From Escarpia spicata (taxonomy: Eukaryota > Annelida > Polychaeta > Sabellida > Siboglinidae): DNA of 64,000 bases. The stretch spans positions 21,168,210 to 21,232,209 of the forward strand of contig OZ023208.1 in NCBI GenBank assembly GCA_963995525.1, in the 5' to 3' direction. Made by a program: the position numbers and the translations under genes. This document shows positions 1-12,328 of this stretch, piece after piece (position 1 is the first letter of the stretch; each line of letters opens with the position of its first letter). A model generated the notes under the pieces. That model was not told the origin of the DNA. It searched no databases and saw only the letters and a program-made list of their open reading frames with translations.

Positions 1-1990
1 CTGCTCGAAACAACATTTCCTGCACTTGTTAGAACGATCAAAAACAAGTATCCTAATGTTTGGCGCAAGTCTCCCACGTGCATGTGATTCTTTGTCACTA
101 AAACCAAGTACATTTGCATCAATTATATGAACACAATAATATATGCACATTTAATAGACAATTGCATACTAATTCGGTGCATTGTTTATTCTCTCTACGT
201 TTGAATATACAATTCTATTTTAGAAAAGTGCATATGTGTAGAGTAAAAGGGGGTAAAAAGCCTCTTCTGGGGAGAAACGCCCTCCCACCTTATCTAGCCA
301 TAAGATTTGAAAATAAGAATTTTGAGATAGCCAGATGGAGCTGCATATCATCGTGTCTGTCTGGTTAAAATACGGGTACAACAGAAACAAAACTTGCTGT
401 AAGCTGCTCACATTGCCATTTTACCAGCAAAATTACACACAAAGGTCCTTACAAACGTGGAACTATATATATATTAGCCATGGGAAACAGACATAAATGA
501 AGCGAATGTATAGAAAATAGCATTGTAGTAGTGATATGAATGTGTTGGTTGGGTGCGAAATATAAGAAAAAATGTAAAATAAATAAATTATAAACGTCCA
601 CCTCAGGGCGTTTTGCCACGTAGGTGGGCTTCATATCCTAAGATAAGACTTCCTCTAAAATAATAAAAACTTTTTTGAAAAACTACAATCGTTAAAAATG
701 TCAACACAATGAACGTAACAGAGAAACCGCACTAGATTATCCATAACACCCAGACGATATATACCTAAAGGAAACTTTTCTCCGCATCCGATATTCTGAA
801 AGCTGGGCGTTGTAGAGGGGTCGTGTCATAAAAAGGACTTACATAAGTTAAATATATATAACACGGAGCAGCATCTGATTCCGAGCTGTCGTGCCCCGAT
901 CTCTTCATGCTATCGTCATCGCAGGTGTCTCCTACTTGTGAACTGTGATATGTATATTTATATGTCACAAGACTGTATCTACGTTTTCAATATATGAGAT
1001 TTATGAAAGTCGTTGGGTCCAGACATATATCCATGTTGTTGTGACCGGATGTCTCTCTCCCTGCAGCTGCATTTCCAGCTTGACAACTACATTTTGGTAT
1101 GACAGAAAGTATCTCATAATCTTTACGAGGTCTCTCAGAGTCTCTCAGAGTTGTTGCTATCATAGATACAAGCAGTAGGCATATTTTGCAGAATAATGTG
1201 TTAGTGTTATATTGACAATTAGCACACGTTTAAAAATGACTGAATGATATGCAATGATATATATTGTATAATGCCGTATTATGTTTAGAATATTTGATAG
1301 TTAAAGTGTTTTAATGCTCATTCCTCCACTAGATAATTTTTGGTAGCGGTAAATAGAATAACGCAATAGTAGATATATTTAGAAATACAGGCAGTTATTT
1401 CAAGCAAACAAATTAATTACTGGCACCTGGATTACTATCGTCCAAACTATTTCCAAACCGGCCACTATTTGAACAAAGCTTTACCAGGACATTTTGCATC
1501 ACATTAAAACGATAACGACTGTACTGCAAAACACTAGCGTAGCCGGCAAATATTTTAGAGCTTTGATACTGTATATAACAGAGTTACATGTTTCAATTGA
1601 TGAGGTTGTGCATGAATAGATCGTTATGAATAACATATATAATACACACTTAATCCTAAATGTTGTTATGGTTGCACAAGTTACGTACTTTGAAATATGA
1701 CAGCCACAGACCATTGGCGATCATCGGTAAATTATTATATCGTTCGATATTTCATCGTTACGACAGCTCAAATCTTATTTCTCTGTCAGACAGATATGTT
1801 TAATCGAACGCCTTCTCAAATTTAGTGGTACATACTTGGACATCAAACACCCGAATTCGTGTTAGGCTATACCAGTTAAGAATACGAATAACAAGAATAA
1901 CACAAGTTTATTAACAACTCAACCGATTTGGATTCACAGTATACAATAAAATACAACTAATACATTGGAACATAATACAGTATTAATACA
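1..1990. other. AT-rich non-coding flank
   Basis: No reading frame here looks like a protein and no RNA gene or transposon terminus was recognised. The sequence is AT-rich. The part from about 1880 may belong to the 3' untranslated end of the minus-strand LINE that follows. Confidence 0.5.
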
Positions 1991-2036
1991 CTGAAATGTC
2001 ATACAGTATAAATACCATAATTTTGCCCTTCATTCT

Positions 2037-4598
2037 TTATTGGCAGTTGTGTAATCCCCATGGTATAAAAGATTTACGGTATCTGTTTATTCGGGTTATT
2101 GGCAAAGGGTACACATTACACTGTCTGATGTCATATTTGGTATGCCTTTTGTCAGGCAGCAGATAGTTTAATCTGTGTGTACTAACTTTAAACTTATTAA
2201 AATATTGTTGACAAAGGCAGTCCCGTCTTGCTTTCAATGTTTCCAATTTAATATACCTGAGTATCTCGGCAGCGTAAGTTATTGCAGGAAAAATACACTT
2301 TAATGCTGTTTTTTGTATCATTTCAATATTGTCAGATAAATATTGTGGCAAGTTAGTGTGCCATACAGGGAATGCATATTCTAAAACAGCTCTCACAACA
2401 CTGACATATATAGTGACCAGATCGTTCTGGCTGATACAACATGTACAGTCGTTTCCCGGACTTTTTTTTACAATAATTTCCACATGCTTATTCCATGTCA
2501 GATCCTGTTTGACATGGTCTACTTGATCTACATCTTTTCCATCGATCTTTATAGTCGGGATTGTGTTTCGAAAATTGCGGTCTTGTGCAAAACAGATGAT
2601 CATCTCTTTTGATTTTCCTGAATTAATTTTCATATCATTCTGTTCTGTCCACCTAGCACTAACGTCAACCGATTTTTGTATAACAGATACACCGTTTCTA
2701 TCGCATACTTCGTACAATGTACTGTCATATATAGTTATATAACGGAACGGGCGTTTCTAAATCATTTATGTAGACTAGGAAACATTTAGGTCGAGACAGT
2801 GTTGCTTGTGGTACTCCCCCATTGGGGTGACCAGAATGCGAATATTCATTTCCTATTTTTACTTGTTGAGTTCTGTCCAATAAAAATGTTGCCATCCATC
2901 TTATAATAAGTGAAGGCAAACCATACAACTGTAGCTTTTCTAGTAACAAATGATGATTAATAAGGTCAAACGCATTACAACTGGGACATAAGAATCCAAT
3001 TTATCAGTCGCCTCATACCATTGGTGTACTATTTCGACAAGAACGTCTGTTGTGGAAGTTCCACTAATTCCACCAAATTGCTTAGCATCAATTTCTCCTT
3101 CAATTGTGTTATCGACCCATTTCATTATTTTTGTTTCAAACACTTTAGCAGCTATTGAAGTTAGTGAATTGGTATAATATCTTTTTCAATTGACACAGGT
3201 GGGTTTGTTTTTGGTAACGGTATTATGTTGGCCATTTTCCATTCCATAGGGAGTACTCCTTCTCTTAGAGACTTGGTAAAGATAGCAGTTAATGGAGGAG
3301 CAAGGACGTTTGCGTGATTTCTTAAGACCCACGCAGGAATGTTATTACGCCCAGTAGCCTTGTTCACCTCAACATTCTGTAAAACTTTGAAAGTAATAAT
3401 TACACTGATGACATACTGATCTGGCAGTTTCTTCTTTTACTGTGAATATTTTGTGATCCTTATTTAAACGAGGTAAATTTTCACTTACAGATACAAAAAA
3501 TTCATTCATTCTACAGGCTAGTAACGCACAATAACCATTCGTTTTGTTAGCAATACCTTGCATGCATGAATTGTCATTTATTTTAAGTCCCATTATTTTT
3601 TGTCATATTTTTCCACCAATCGTGCGAACCTAATTCATTCATTGCTGCAATTTGTGTTTGGTAAAAATTGTACTTAAGTCTCGAAGCGGCGCGGTTAGCC
3701 TTATTACGCAATATTGTTGCTTGGTTCAAATCACCACTCAAGTGAGCGCGCTGTCCTTTACGTACTAATGCTCTAAACCAGTCCGTAACCCAGGGTTTAT
3801 CAGCTGTGTGCAGCGTCACGACCTTAGTAGGAAAGCATATTTTTATGTGGTTGTAAATAACAGTTTTATAATATAAATACTGATCTGCACATGACTCAAG
3901 CCAAAAGTGGTTCCCATTTAATAGCAGACAAAGCCATATGCCAAATGCGGCTTTTTCATTTGGCCCCATACACCTTATGGTTAAACGTGTGTCACACCTA
4001 GTGTCAACTAAACGGGTACATTTTGGTTTAAGCAACACCATCTTGTGGTCTGAAGTTCGGAAATAGTAACAGGCGATGTATAAACCTCCTCCATATTCGT
4101 CCATATTTTATCTAATATCTTCTGTCCACGTGTTACTACATTCACTACTTGGACAAATCTATAGTGCGTTTTCATAAATTTGTCATGCAACTGATTGAAA
4201 TCCCCAGTTACAATCACACCACATTCTGGATGTCTGCGTACCATAATATCTATGCACGTGATTATATGGTCACGTATTTTCAAATATTCCGTCTTTGGAG
4301 TGTAATATATACGTGCTAACTATATACATGAACATTTTCTAGGCATTTTTTTCTGCATAATTTTAATCCATATTACCTCTAAATCGTGAGCCTCCATATC
4401 ACTCAACCTCGTATATATTAAATAATTTCTAGTGTAGCAACCTACACCTCTGGCTCGTCCATGACCTCTATCTTTCCTCTTCAAGCAAAAACCTTGCATA
4501 GTACGGCTATTTGAATCCATATACTCATTTAACCATGTTTCATTAACATATACAATCGACACTTCATGTGTTGCTACAGTTACTTGCAGTTCGTCCAT
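2037..4598 (-). pseudogene. Degenerate non-LTR retrotransposon ORF2 (endonuclease-reverse transcriptase)
   Basis: Read on the minus strand, a series of frames in 5' to 3' order gives a LINE ORF2. The endonuclease start (4598-4320) has a VNETWL segment. The next frame (4283-4008) has the GDFN motif of the EEP endonuclease. The linker and RT fingers follow (4104-3161; LREGVLPMEWKMANIIPL). The RT palm (2949-2725) has GVPQATLSRPK and INDLE, and the active-site region is degraded to YDST near 2730. A thumb/C-terminal part runs 2717-2037. At least five frame changes or stops break it, so it is an old, inactive copy. The motif order and lack of LTRs fit a CR1/L2-group LINE; the exact clade is not resolved. 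Confidence 0.8.
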
Positions 4599-5164
4599 TT
4601 TTCACTGCTCCTGGCGTTTAATTAATTAAGGATGGCAGATCACATTTGCGTTTTATGCTCCCTGTAGGATTTAACATGCACCTTCGATAGCTGTAGTTCA
4701 AAGTCAAACTATTTCTTGATCTTGATTAAGTGTGACCAATATAACTATGCTATATTAGGCTTACGAGTGGCGCGTCTGTGACACACATTGATGATGTGAT
4801 AACTCAGCCAACTAGCACAATATTGTTAATGCCAATGGGCAGATGTAAGCAGAGCAGCATCCAAATTGATTAGTTCTGCCTCAACCACCTAATACAATGT
4901 GTATTCCTCTTCGCATCTACTGACGCATAAAGAAGAAAAAACTACATCTCCACCATATACTATAGCTGATGTCAGTCTGAAGCATATAATAGAATGAAGG
5001 TAACATTGCCGGTTTCCTGACCTTGGTATGTTTTTTCCGATTTTATCTTCGTGCCTAATAGTGACATGTGACGTTTTGTTGATTCACGATCTGTCTTGAG
5101 TATTATATATAATGTATATTAAATTGGTGATTATAATGTGCCTTCCCCTTCACGAGCTCATTTA

Positions 5165-5230
5165 TATCACGGTAGCGTAGCGGATATAGCATCGAACTCT
5201 CAATCAAGAGATTTCGGGCATGCTGTTGTT
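5165..5230 (+). other. tRNA-like segment, possible SINE head
   Basis: The stretch GGTAGCGTAGCGGATATAGC resembles the D-arm side of a tRNA, including a box-A-like TAGCGTAGCGG. It is followed by an anticodon-stem-like ACTCTCAATCAAGAGAT. The box B region is degenerate and no full cloverleaf forms, so a decayed tRNA-derived SINE head is more likely than a working tRNA. Confidence 0.25.
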
Positions 5231-8200
5231 TCGGAACTTGGGCAACTTATTTCTCTCCAGTTCACTGAGCTTGCTTGTTTAAATGAGTACCTGATTACAG
5301 TCAGTGGTGGACATTTGTGTACGAATAATATTCGCGCATTAATTGCAGCGTGGCTGCATGTTTCCTAGAGAAGTCGAGATGGTGTTCAAATGAACATATC
5401 TGCCAGGGGGTGAGGAGTGAAGTGCTTTCAGCAGTCCCGTGAACCGGATACTGTGTTATCTAAGCGCGTACCTGTGCTAATAATACCCCCCTCGGCTTGT
5501 GGCACACTGTAGATATCCAAATCTTATAGGTCTTTGCGGATGTCTGGAGGATCTGTGGGTTTTCCCTGTTCTGAAAGCCTTTGAAATATTCGTCCGATTT
5601 GTGTTCCTGTTACTCATATAGATATGATATATCAGCTTGTTCCATACCATCTCTCTTACTGGTGGTCGACTAACATACGACAGTGCGCACGGGTGGTGTG
5701 CTCGACGTCATATACCTACTAACGTTCCCGGAATTTACAGACGTCTACTGGATTTTGAGTGCATCTCCCCGTCTCCCGGAATACAGCAAAAAATCCCGGC
5801 GAAATTATGTCCAACCGCACCCCCCCCCCCCCCACCGTCTTCGAGACATCGCGACACAACGGAAGACGTGCTGAGATGTGCTGAACCGCTAAATTTCAGG
5901 CGAAAAATATCCAACAGCACCCCCTGTTTTCGAGTCGTTGAGACAGCGAACCGTCCAACAGCACCCCTTCCCAGTCTTCCGATGTCAAGGTCCGACACAG
6001 CGCGACACCGGAAGCGCCCTGAACTGCTGCTGAATATCCCGGATTTCCAAAACAAATGGCGGTTATATTATCATCACATATCGCTGGGAAAATAAACAGA
6101 CATAGTGGAATAAATATTTAGTACACATTGATTCTAAATGTGGAAGTAGAGCAGTTAAATCCGGTGTGTGACCGACGTTTTTCTAGACTTTAAGGTGTTA
6201 TGAAACTACCCCTTATAAAATGTGGAATGACGTAGAGCATTACATAGCTAAGTTTGATGATACTGAGATGGTTCTTTGTTATCGGTATTCTGCACAGACT
6301 GTCTCTTTTCATAATAGATCAATGTAAAATATTGTCTTTTCTTGTGGGCTGCCTTCTTGTCCGATTGTGTATTTCACTTGGAAGTTTTCCATTATTGTCT
6401 TTCAATCTCGGTAACCTAGCTTTTGGTCAGAATCCTTTCACTAGCACGCTACTTGTGTTTGATATATATGTTGCATATGAATGAATGAATGAATCAATGA
6501 ATGAAACCTTTTTTCAACACTTGTCGAAAAAGGACAAGAATAAATGTAACACTTATAAATACTTGCCCTGTTACACCTAAAAAAACCTCTATAACAGTCC
6601 GGGTGTTGGCAAGTGAAGCGTGCATTAGGGGGTCTACACGATGTTTTTTTTGCATTTTTTGTGATTTTCAAACATTCAAAGTCAATAATCCGACGGATTG
6701 TATAAACTCATTAATATGCAACTTAGTCATCGACATTACAATGTATACTATTTTTCTGAATACATCGAAGTGTAAACATCCAAACAGTCAAAATTATGTA
6801 TGCAAACACATGTTTTCAGGGTGTCTGGGCATTATTACGTTAGTGAACAAATTATATTATGCATATTAGTCACATGAATATGCAAATTAGCTCCGACCAA
6901 TATAACTTCACGATATTCGATTATATCTCCTCAATTAACCGAACGACTCAAATGCAAACACCCAGATTGTATAAATTTGAAAACATGCACCTGCCGTAAG
7001 AATGGACTGCAGTGGCCAGTGCAAGGGCATCGTATGAACGAATGTGACACAAGTGGAGAGTCAGGATGATGATGACCGATCATGATAAGGATCAAACAGG
7101 ATTGTAAATAGACAATATGCATATATTGAAACTGACACGTGACTTTGAACTATAATCACCTATAAAATGTGGTTTCAATGATTAGGCATAGTAAACTTGG
7201 TTGCAATGACACTTAAATATGTGTTTATAAGTTTATTTCGTTGCAAAGACATGCCACTTTGGTCCGAATCCAACTTATTTTATCAAATTTTGCCTTGACC
7301 ATGACCTTATCGCATGACCTTGACCACCTGCAAAGTGTCACCAAACAAATGGACATCCTTAAGTTAGTTGGAAATGACATCTCAAACATGTTGTTATGTT
7401 GCTTAGTTCCAAAATTAGGTCCATTTGAATATTAGACCCTGTATAATGTCGGCCATCTTGGATTTGAGCCGAAAAAGAGGTTTTGCCATGGGTGGATTCG
7501 GGTGGGTTTTTTTGGTGGTGACATACCACCAACGAACCAATTTCAGGTGAGAAAGCTTTGTTAACTTTTTTGTCCAATCTCTATGGACCGCGATCACTTC
7601 GTTGCTGCGACTATAGACTCTGACACAATACTGCTTATGTCAACCTCGTGTCATTAGCGTAGCTATACGTACGAATAGTATTTTACAATTCTTCACTATC
7701 ACAACTACGGCCTATCGATGGACGCGAACTTCACATTCTCTCCGACATTCATTTCGTCATTTTGAACAAACAACTGCGAGCGTGTTATGGTGTTTCTGTA
7801 ACAATATTGCTTGTTTTCTAACATTTGGTAAATATTACTATCTTGACTGTCAACTACCAAGGCATCCCGTCAGGTGACAAGCATTTTTGCTAGTATTGTT
7901 AATGTATTGCAATGTTCAGGTATATCCCAAATAAGCCTCCCATAACCCCTTCAGCAAAATATAATTTTATATTGTTCGATTAAGTTCCATACACAATCCG
8001 TCGCACCTACAAGCTAGATAGACCAATCATACGTATACAGTTTACAAGAAAAAAATTGGTGACAGTCTCCCACCACTTTTAGCGCTATCGCTATCGCTAC
8101 ATTTACAGCCAAATCTCCTGGTGCCTCAGTAATGCCTACATAAGTCAACCAGAAAAGATCCGACCTACTTACCTAGAGGAACAAATGTTAAGCGTGTCCT

Positions 8201-8744
8201 GGGTAGCACGCAGTTACTATGACATTCGACATGCACGCAAGAATATAAATCATAGGTGATGGCCTTGAGAAACTAAATGCCTGTTTTCGTTATTTCCGCC
8301 AGCTAGTAATGCCATAGTTAATTGAACCAACTTTGCAGAGCTTCTAATGCCATGTGCGCTGATGGAATGACGCACGCTTGACACACTTGGTATTATATTA
8401 ATTATTTTTAACTTTAGCAAAACAGATTGTAAAAGAAGACACAACGTCTACGCGTACCTTCTAATTGTCCCAGTGCGGATTCCGGAACTCAAGTCACCAG
8501 GGACATGAAGGGGCATTCTGGAATTAGTTAACATGTCGACACCGACCTTCGACAAATGCTACAAACATCGTTCAGGACAGGAGCTGAATTGGTAAAAGGC
8601 GTGCGACACACATGCTACCATTCAGAACGATCCAAAGCAGTATTCGAAATTACTGCCACCCGGAAGCTCGAGACCGTCGGGCCGGTAACTTTGAAAAAGT
8701 GCCGTCCCGCCAGACAGGTATAATTTTTAAAAGAAAGTAATGAA

Positions 8745-9127
8745 GCACTTGTCTAGTATCCCGGCCAACCTCAATTTCGTCATTATAACTATAAGTTTGC
8801 CTAAATTTGATACTTCTGTGGTTCTATCATTCAAGATCATCCCAAGCATATTTATATTACGAAAATATTGCGTCAAAGCATACTTTTGAGGCCCAAAGAG
8901 CGACATGGTTTGCGTCAATCTGCGCCGCTGCGGCCGCGCGTTACCGCAGAGAGCGATATAGCAGCGAATGTTGTTGCAAACTTCAAAAGTACGCTAAGAC
9001 GCGATATTTTTGTAACGTAACGTAAATATGCATGGGATGATGTTGAACAATGGCAATAACACGTGAGGTATCAAAATTAGGCAAACATGTTGTTATAAGA
9101 CGAAGGGCGCGAATACTAGACAAGTGC
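8745..9127. repeat. Foldback (hairpin) element with arms of about 150 bp
   Basis: The left arm (about 8745-8895) and the right arm (about 8978-9127) are diverged inverted copies. Matching blocks include GCACTTGTCTAGTAT, GTTTGCCTAA.TTTGATAC, CATCCCA.GCATATTTA and GCGTAC/GCATACTTTTGA. A GC-rich spacer of about 80 bp separates them. No coding content. This looks like a MITE-type foldback; a transcript would form a long hairpin. Confidence 0.7.
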
Positions 9128-9409
9128 AAACAATGGTGACATGTGTGTACTTCCGAACGGGAAATTTTAAGTATGATTCAAAAACAAGTTGGAAAACAAT
9201 AAAATGTCGAGCTGGTCAACGATGATAGATCGATTGAGTTTAGTTTCATAATGCTGGCACAGTGAAACGAGTGAAGAGTTCGAAACCGCATGAAGCCAAC
9301 CACAGTGCAGCTATCATCACCGTCCAGCTGGGTTCATCCGACATGACTTCAAACGCATACCCGCTATCCACCTGTTGAATACATCCGGCGCGAGGATGCC
9401 CATCTTCAA

Positions 9410-9454
9410 ATCCGAGTTGGACTCGGACAGTCACTGTCTGAGTTCAACTCGGAT
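9410..9454. repeat. 45-bp near-perfect palindrome
   Basis: The block opens with ATCCGAGTTGGACTCGGACAG and closes with its near reverse complement ending CAACTCGGAT; only a few positions mismatch. A weaker inverted pair (GAGTCACT/AGTGACTG) follows directly. Confidence 0.7.
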
Positions 9455-10017
9455 TCAGCTGGAGTCACTCTCAGTGACTGGAGCGAATGTTTGTTAGAGC
9501 CTGCCAGTGCCGCTGCTCAGGCAAATGACGGCAACATTTCAGAGTAGTCCGCTGCATATTTTTGTGTTGTGGTGTTTTTTGTAATTTGCAACAGTTATGT
9601 TTTTCTTTCAACAATAAACTGTTACCTATGTTGTTACTTTATATTCGCTGGTTCATTAATCTGAATATCGTAAATATGCAGGAATATGAGGACATAATTG
9701 GCCTGAACTAGTTTATTAATAATTGATATGCGCTACAGCTGCACATGTATACAGGCCTATAATCGGGTAATTATGTTAATATTTGGACCGCCAACTTTTG
9801 TGTGGGACCACCAACTTTTGAAAGTGAAGGTCCGACTGATCACCAAGTTTTCAACTAAGGTGTAGAACACTGGTCTAAAGGTGGGACACGGATGTAACCA
9901 CCACTATGGGATCGGATAACGTTTCTGGTTTAAACAATGGATTCATTTAGGGAGACATTCTAACAAATTCAACGAAGGCGGACAGAGACGAATTCACAAA
10001 GAAAGCATTTAGCTTGT

Positions 10018-10342
10018 ATAGCTTGTAACATAATCATACTTTTCCTTTGCGTGCTCGACATTCCAGGGAACGAGTTTGTGGTGGCCGTGTTTTTCCGAGG
10101 GTGACGACGTCTGTTAAGGCGTACATGTTTGCGTTGGGAATTGCCGACACAATAGTATGCTTATTGTTCACTGTCGCATTCACTGTGCATATTGGACAAG
10201 TCGGATTATTCATCCTATTCTACGTATTGAAAACGTCGGTGACGTTCTCCACGATTCTGCTGAGATTCCTCGCCGTTGAGCGCTGTCTTGCCGTGGAGCA
10301 ACCTCACGACTTCAATCTGAAAGTCGAACGAACGGAAACGGC
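10018..10342 (+). pseudogene. Rhodopsin-like GPCR, N-terminal part (TM1-TM3), cut by the Polinton
   Basis: Before the insertion point the plus strand encodes TM1 (IILFLCVLDIPGNEFVVAVFF, with the GN pair typical of class A TM1). After a frame change near 10090-10100 come TM2 (VKAYMFALGIADTIVCLLF) and TM3 (ending RFLAVERCLAVEQPHDF, in the place of the DRY box). The frame change sits beside TTTTT and GGG runs and equals a one-base loss. The frame then enters the AACGGC target site. The continuation (TM4-TM6) lies past the element at 27201. In the uninterrupted site the two sides would read through in one frame across the duplicated six bases, so the Polinton struck inside an exon. No start codon or upstream exon was identified. 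Confidence 0.8.
10337..10342. repeat. Left target-site duplication AACGGC
   Basis: The six bases just outside the left inverted repeat are AACGGC. The same six follow the right inverted repeat at 27201-27206. Six-base duplications are the rule for Polinton integration. Confidence 0.95.
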
Positions 10343-10465
10343 AGTAGTATACGAGACGTTTTGGTTATCCATCCACAGCCCTTTTTGAGGAGTTTTTGGT
10401 TGATAATAGGGAGGTTTCGAAAGCCGCCCCCCTGAGCAAAGTGCGTAGTCACGTGACCGTATGTA
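10343..10465 (+). repeat. Left terminal inverted repeat of Polinton 1 (123 bp)
   Basis: Starts AGTAGTATACGAGACG and ends CACGTGACCGTATGTA. I compared it base by base with the reverse complement of 27078-27200 and found no difference. Confidence 0.97.
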
Positions 10466-10568
10466 GGAGTGTGTGTAGCGCCACCTGACGGTGAAATGAG
10501 CAGCCATGGAAGGGTTATTGTATATATATGAGAGACGAAAGACCAAAGAGGGAATTATAATAACGAAA

Positions 10569-10646
10569 GATCAAAGAGGAAAGGTGTAGAAAGGAACGAA
10601 AGATCAAAGAATCATAACGAAAGATCAAAGAGAAGTATTATCAAAG
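10569..10646 (+). promoter_or_regulatory. Cluster of four ATCAAAG motifs near the left end of Polinton 1
   Basis: ATCAAAG occurs at 10570, 10603, 10624 and 10640, three times inside a short repeated context ACGAAAGATCAAAGA; a degenerate ACCAAAG lies at 10542. The 7-mer matches the TCF/LEF core (WWCAAAG; AGATCAAAG is the classical strong form). Part of the recurrence comes from short tandem copying. A regulatory role is inferred from the cluster and its counterpart in the second Polinton. Confidence 0.4.
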
Positions 10647-10648
10647 TG

Positions 10649-10970
10649 ATAGGTAAGTCTACCTATGTTGTATACTGAAAGATGTATGTATATTTATAAA
10701 CCGTATATAACGATATATTAAACTTTAAAATATGTATGTATGAATGAAAGAATAGGTAAGTTTACCTATGTTGTATACTGAAAGATGTATTTATAAATCG
10801 TATATGTATATAACGATATATATGAAACTTTAAAATATGTATGTATGAATGAAAGAATAGGTAAGTCTACCTATGTTGTATACTGAAAGATGTATGTGTA
10901 TTTATAAATCGTATATAACGATATACGAAACTTAAAAATATGTATGTATGTATGTATGAATGAAAGAAGA
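10649..10970 (+). repeat. Subterminal tandem repeat, three units of about 103-105 bp
   Basis: Units start at 10649, 10752 and 10857 with ATAGGTAAGT(C/T)TACCTATG and share a core with GTATACTGAAAGATGTAT and a TATGTATGAATGAAAGAA end. Each unit opens with the inverted pair TAGGTA...TACCTA, so three short hairpins are spaced regularly near the element end. Confidence 0.85.
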
Positions 10971-11141
10971 ATTATTACTAAGATAATAACCGACAAAAAC
11001 CACAGTTTGAAAGTTGAATAGTTTTAATAATTATCATTCATCATCATCATCATCATGGTTCAATGTCCCTTGTATTCAAAGAGGGAATTAATTAATAAAA
11101 TAATAATAACATTCAATCATTGGTCGCTGCATTCCAGCACA

Positions 11142-11352
11142 TTAGCGTTCGACAGCATCGATCGCCGCATCCCAATCTTCTTCGATAGGCTCCTCTGTGT
11201 CCGAAGAGGGAACAGGATCGGGATCAAATCGACTCTGTGTCTGTAATAGTTCACGCATTACGTGGCAGAAGGCGTACCAGTGGTTATCGCGGAGTTCCTC
11301 CTCTCTGAAACATATATATATATATATATATAAAACTTTGAAAATATTTATA

Positions 11353-11398
<46 letters not shown>

Positions 11399-11855
11399 GT
11401 ACAGTCGGGTGGAATAAGCCAGTGATGTAACCAGACACCTCGTAGGGAACCGACACACGATAAAAGGGCAAGCTAGATCAACGGACTATGCTACAATACG
11501 TAATGGAGACGTCTGCTGACGCGATCGGTAACCAAACACCGCGTAGCTAGTCGAAACGACAAGAGGTCGGTCGAGGTCAACACATTGAAGAGAACGAGAA
11601 ACGTGGTAACAGAAAACATAAATAAAGTAGTAAAATAATCGTTGAACACTCACGTGCAATCGTCAACACTGGAGTCACTGGACACACTCCCTGTCAGACT
11701 CCAGGTATCCCCCGTGTCGACCCCATCAGGACCCCTGAAAGGTATATAGATAACCGTGATACATAACGAACGTAAGCATATAGTATGATATGTATAATAT
11801 CTATCGAAATTATGTATGATATGTATAGGATATCTATCGAATGAAACAAAGCAAA

Positions 11856-11906
<51 letters not shown>

Positions 11907-11989
11907 AATAAAAGTACTTACACAACTTCCCATCCATCGTCGCGAAGACGCCATTCAGCAAGGAGTTGGATCCAGGGTATTGACGACAT
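11142..11989 (-). CDS. Spliced small acidic Polinton protein (3 exons, 103 aa), function unknown
   Basis: On the minus strand, exon 1 is 11989-11922 (ATG, donor GT|GTAAGTAC), exon 2 is 11734-11654 (acceptor TACCTTTCAG, donor AC|GTGAGTG) and exon 3 is 11304-11142 (acceptor TATGTTTCAG, stop TAA). Exon lengths of 68, 81 and 163 bp give phase 2 at both junctions and an unbroken 103-codon frame. Both introns hold TA microsatellites. The product has an N-terminal tryptophan-rich stretch (WIQLLAEWRLRDDGW), a Ser/Asp-rich middle (SSDSSVDDC at the exon 2 end), a predicted helix (HWYAFCHVMRELLQ) and an acidic tail (EEPIEEDWDAAIDAVE). No family was recognised. It is transcribed away from the rest of the element and has its own TATA box, which suggests an early or regulatory gene. 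Confidence 0.72.
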
Positions 11990-12024
11990 TGTGAATGAGA
12001 TGAAGAATGTAACAAATGAACCGG

Positions 12025-12032
12025 TATATATA
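12025..12032 (-). promoter_or_regulatory. TATA box of the minus-strand spliced gene
   Basis: TATATATA reads on the minus strand about 36-43 bases before the ATG at 11989, a normal TATA-to-start distance with a short leader. Confidence 0.5.
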
Positions 12033-12328
12033 GATAGAGCATACGTATGCAGACACACTATGAAGACAACTTGTGGAACACACGGTAGAGTGGAAATACA
12101 CCGGGGTATGAAAAGCACCCAGGGACGTATCTAGGGACGTCACCTGGACGATGCCTGATTAACAACGTGGTTATATCGAAGTGGTAAAGTACAAACCGAT
12201 ATCAGTCATATGACGGAGGGAACCAGCTGCTGCTGCTGATAAGCGCGTGATGCCAATTAGACGACAATGCCCCTTATCAGAACGCTAACAATACAGTCAG
12301 AAGAAAAGAACTCTGTGAGTGCTCAGCG

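Larger units (their letters stand above)
4620..10015. other. Long intergenic host stretch without a recognisable gene
   Basis: AT-rich sequence with no convincing coding frame. It contains a tRNA-like segment at 5165-5225, a C14 run near 5821 beside a diverged repeat with AACAGCACCCC motifs (also seen near 52550-52710), an ATGAATGA microsatellite near 6478, a foldback element at 8745-9127 and a near-palindrome at 9410-9454. The rest showed nothing to me. Confidence 0.5.

Noticed and set aside
5637..6095. 152-codon plus-strand ORF
   Set aside because: Proline run from a C14 tract, low coding quality, and overlap with a diverged repeat also present at 52.5 kb.
11922..11989. Bcl-2 BH2-like look of WIQ...DDGW in the small spliced Polinton protein
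   Set aside because: Only a few residues agree, no BH1 or BH3 follows in the right order, and the protein is too short for a Bcl-2 fold.
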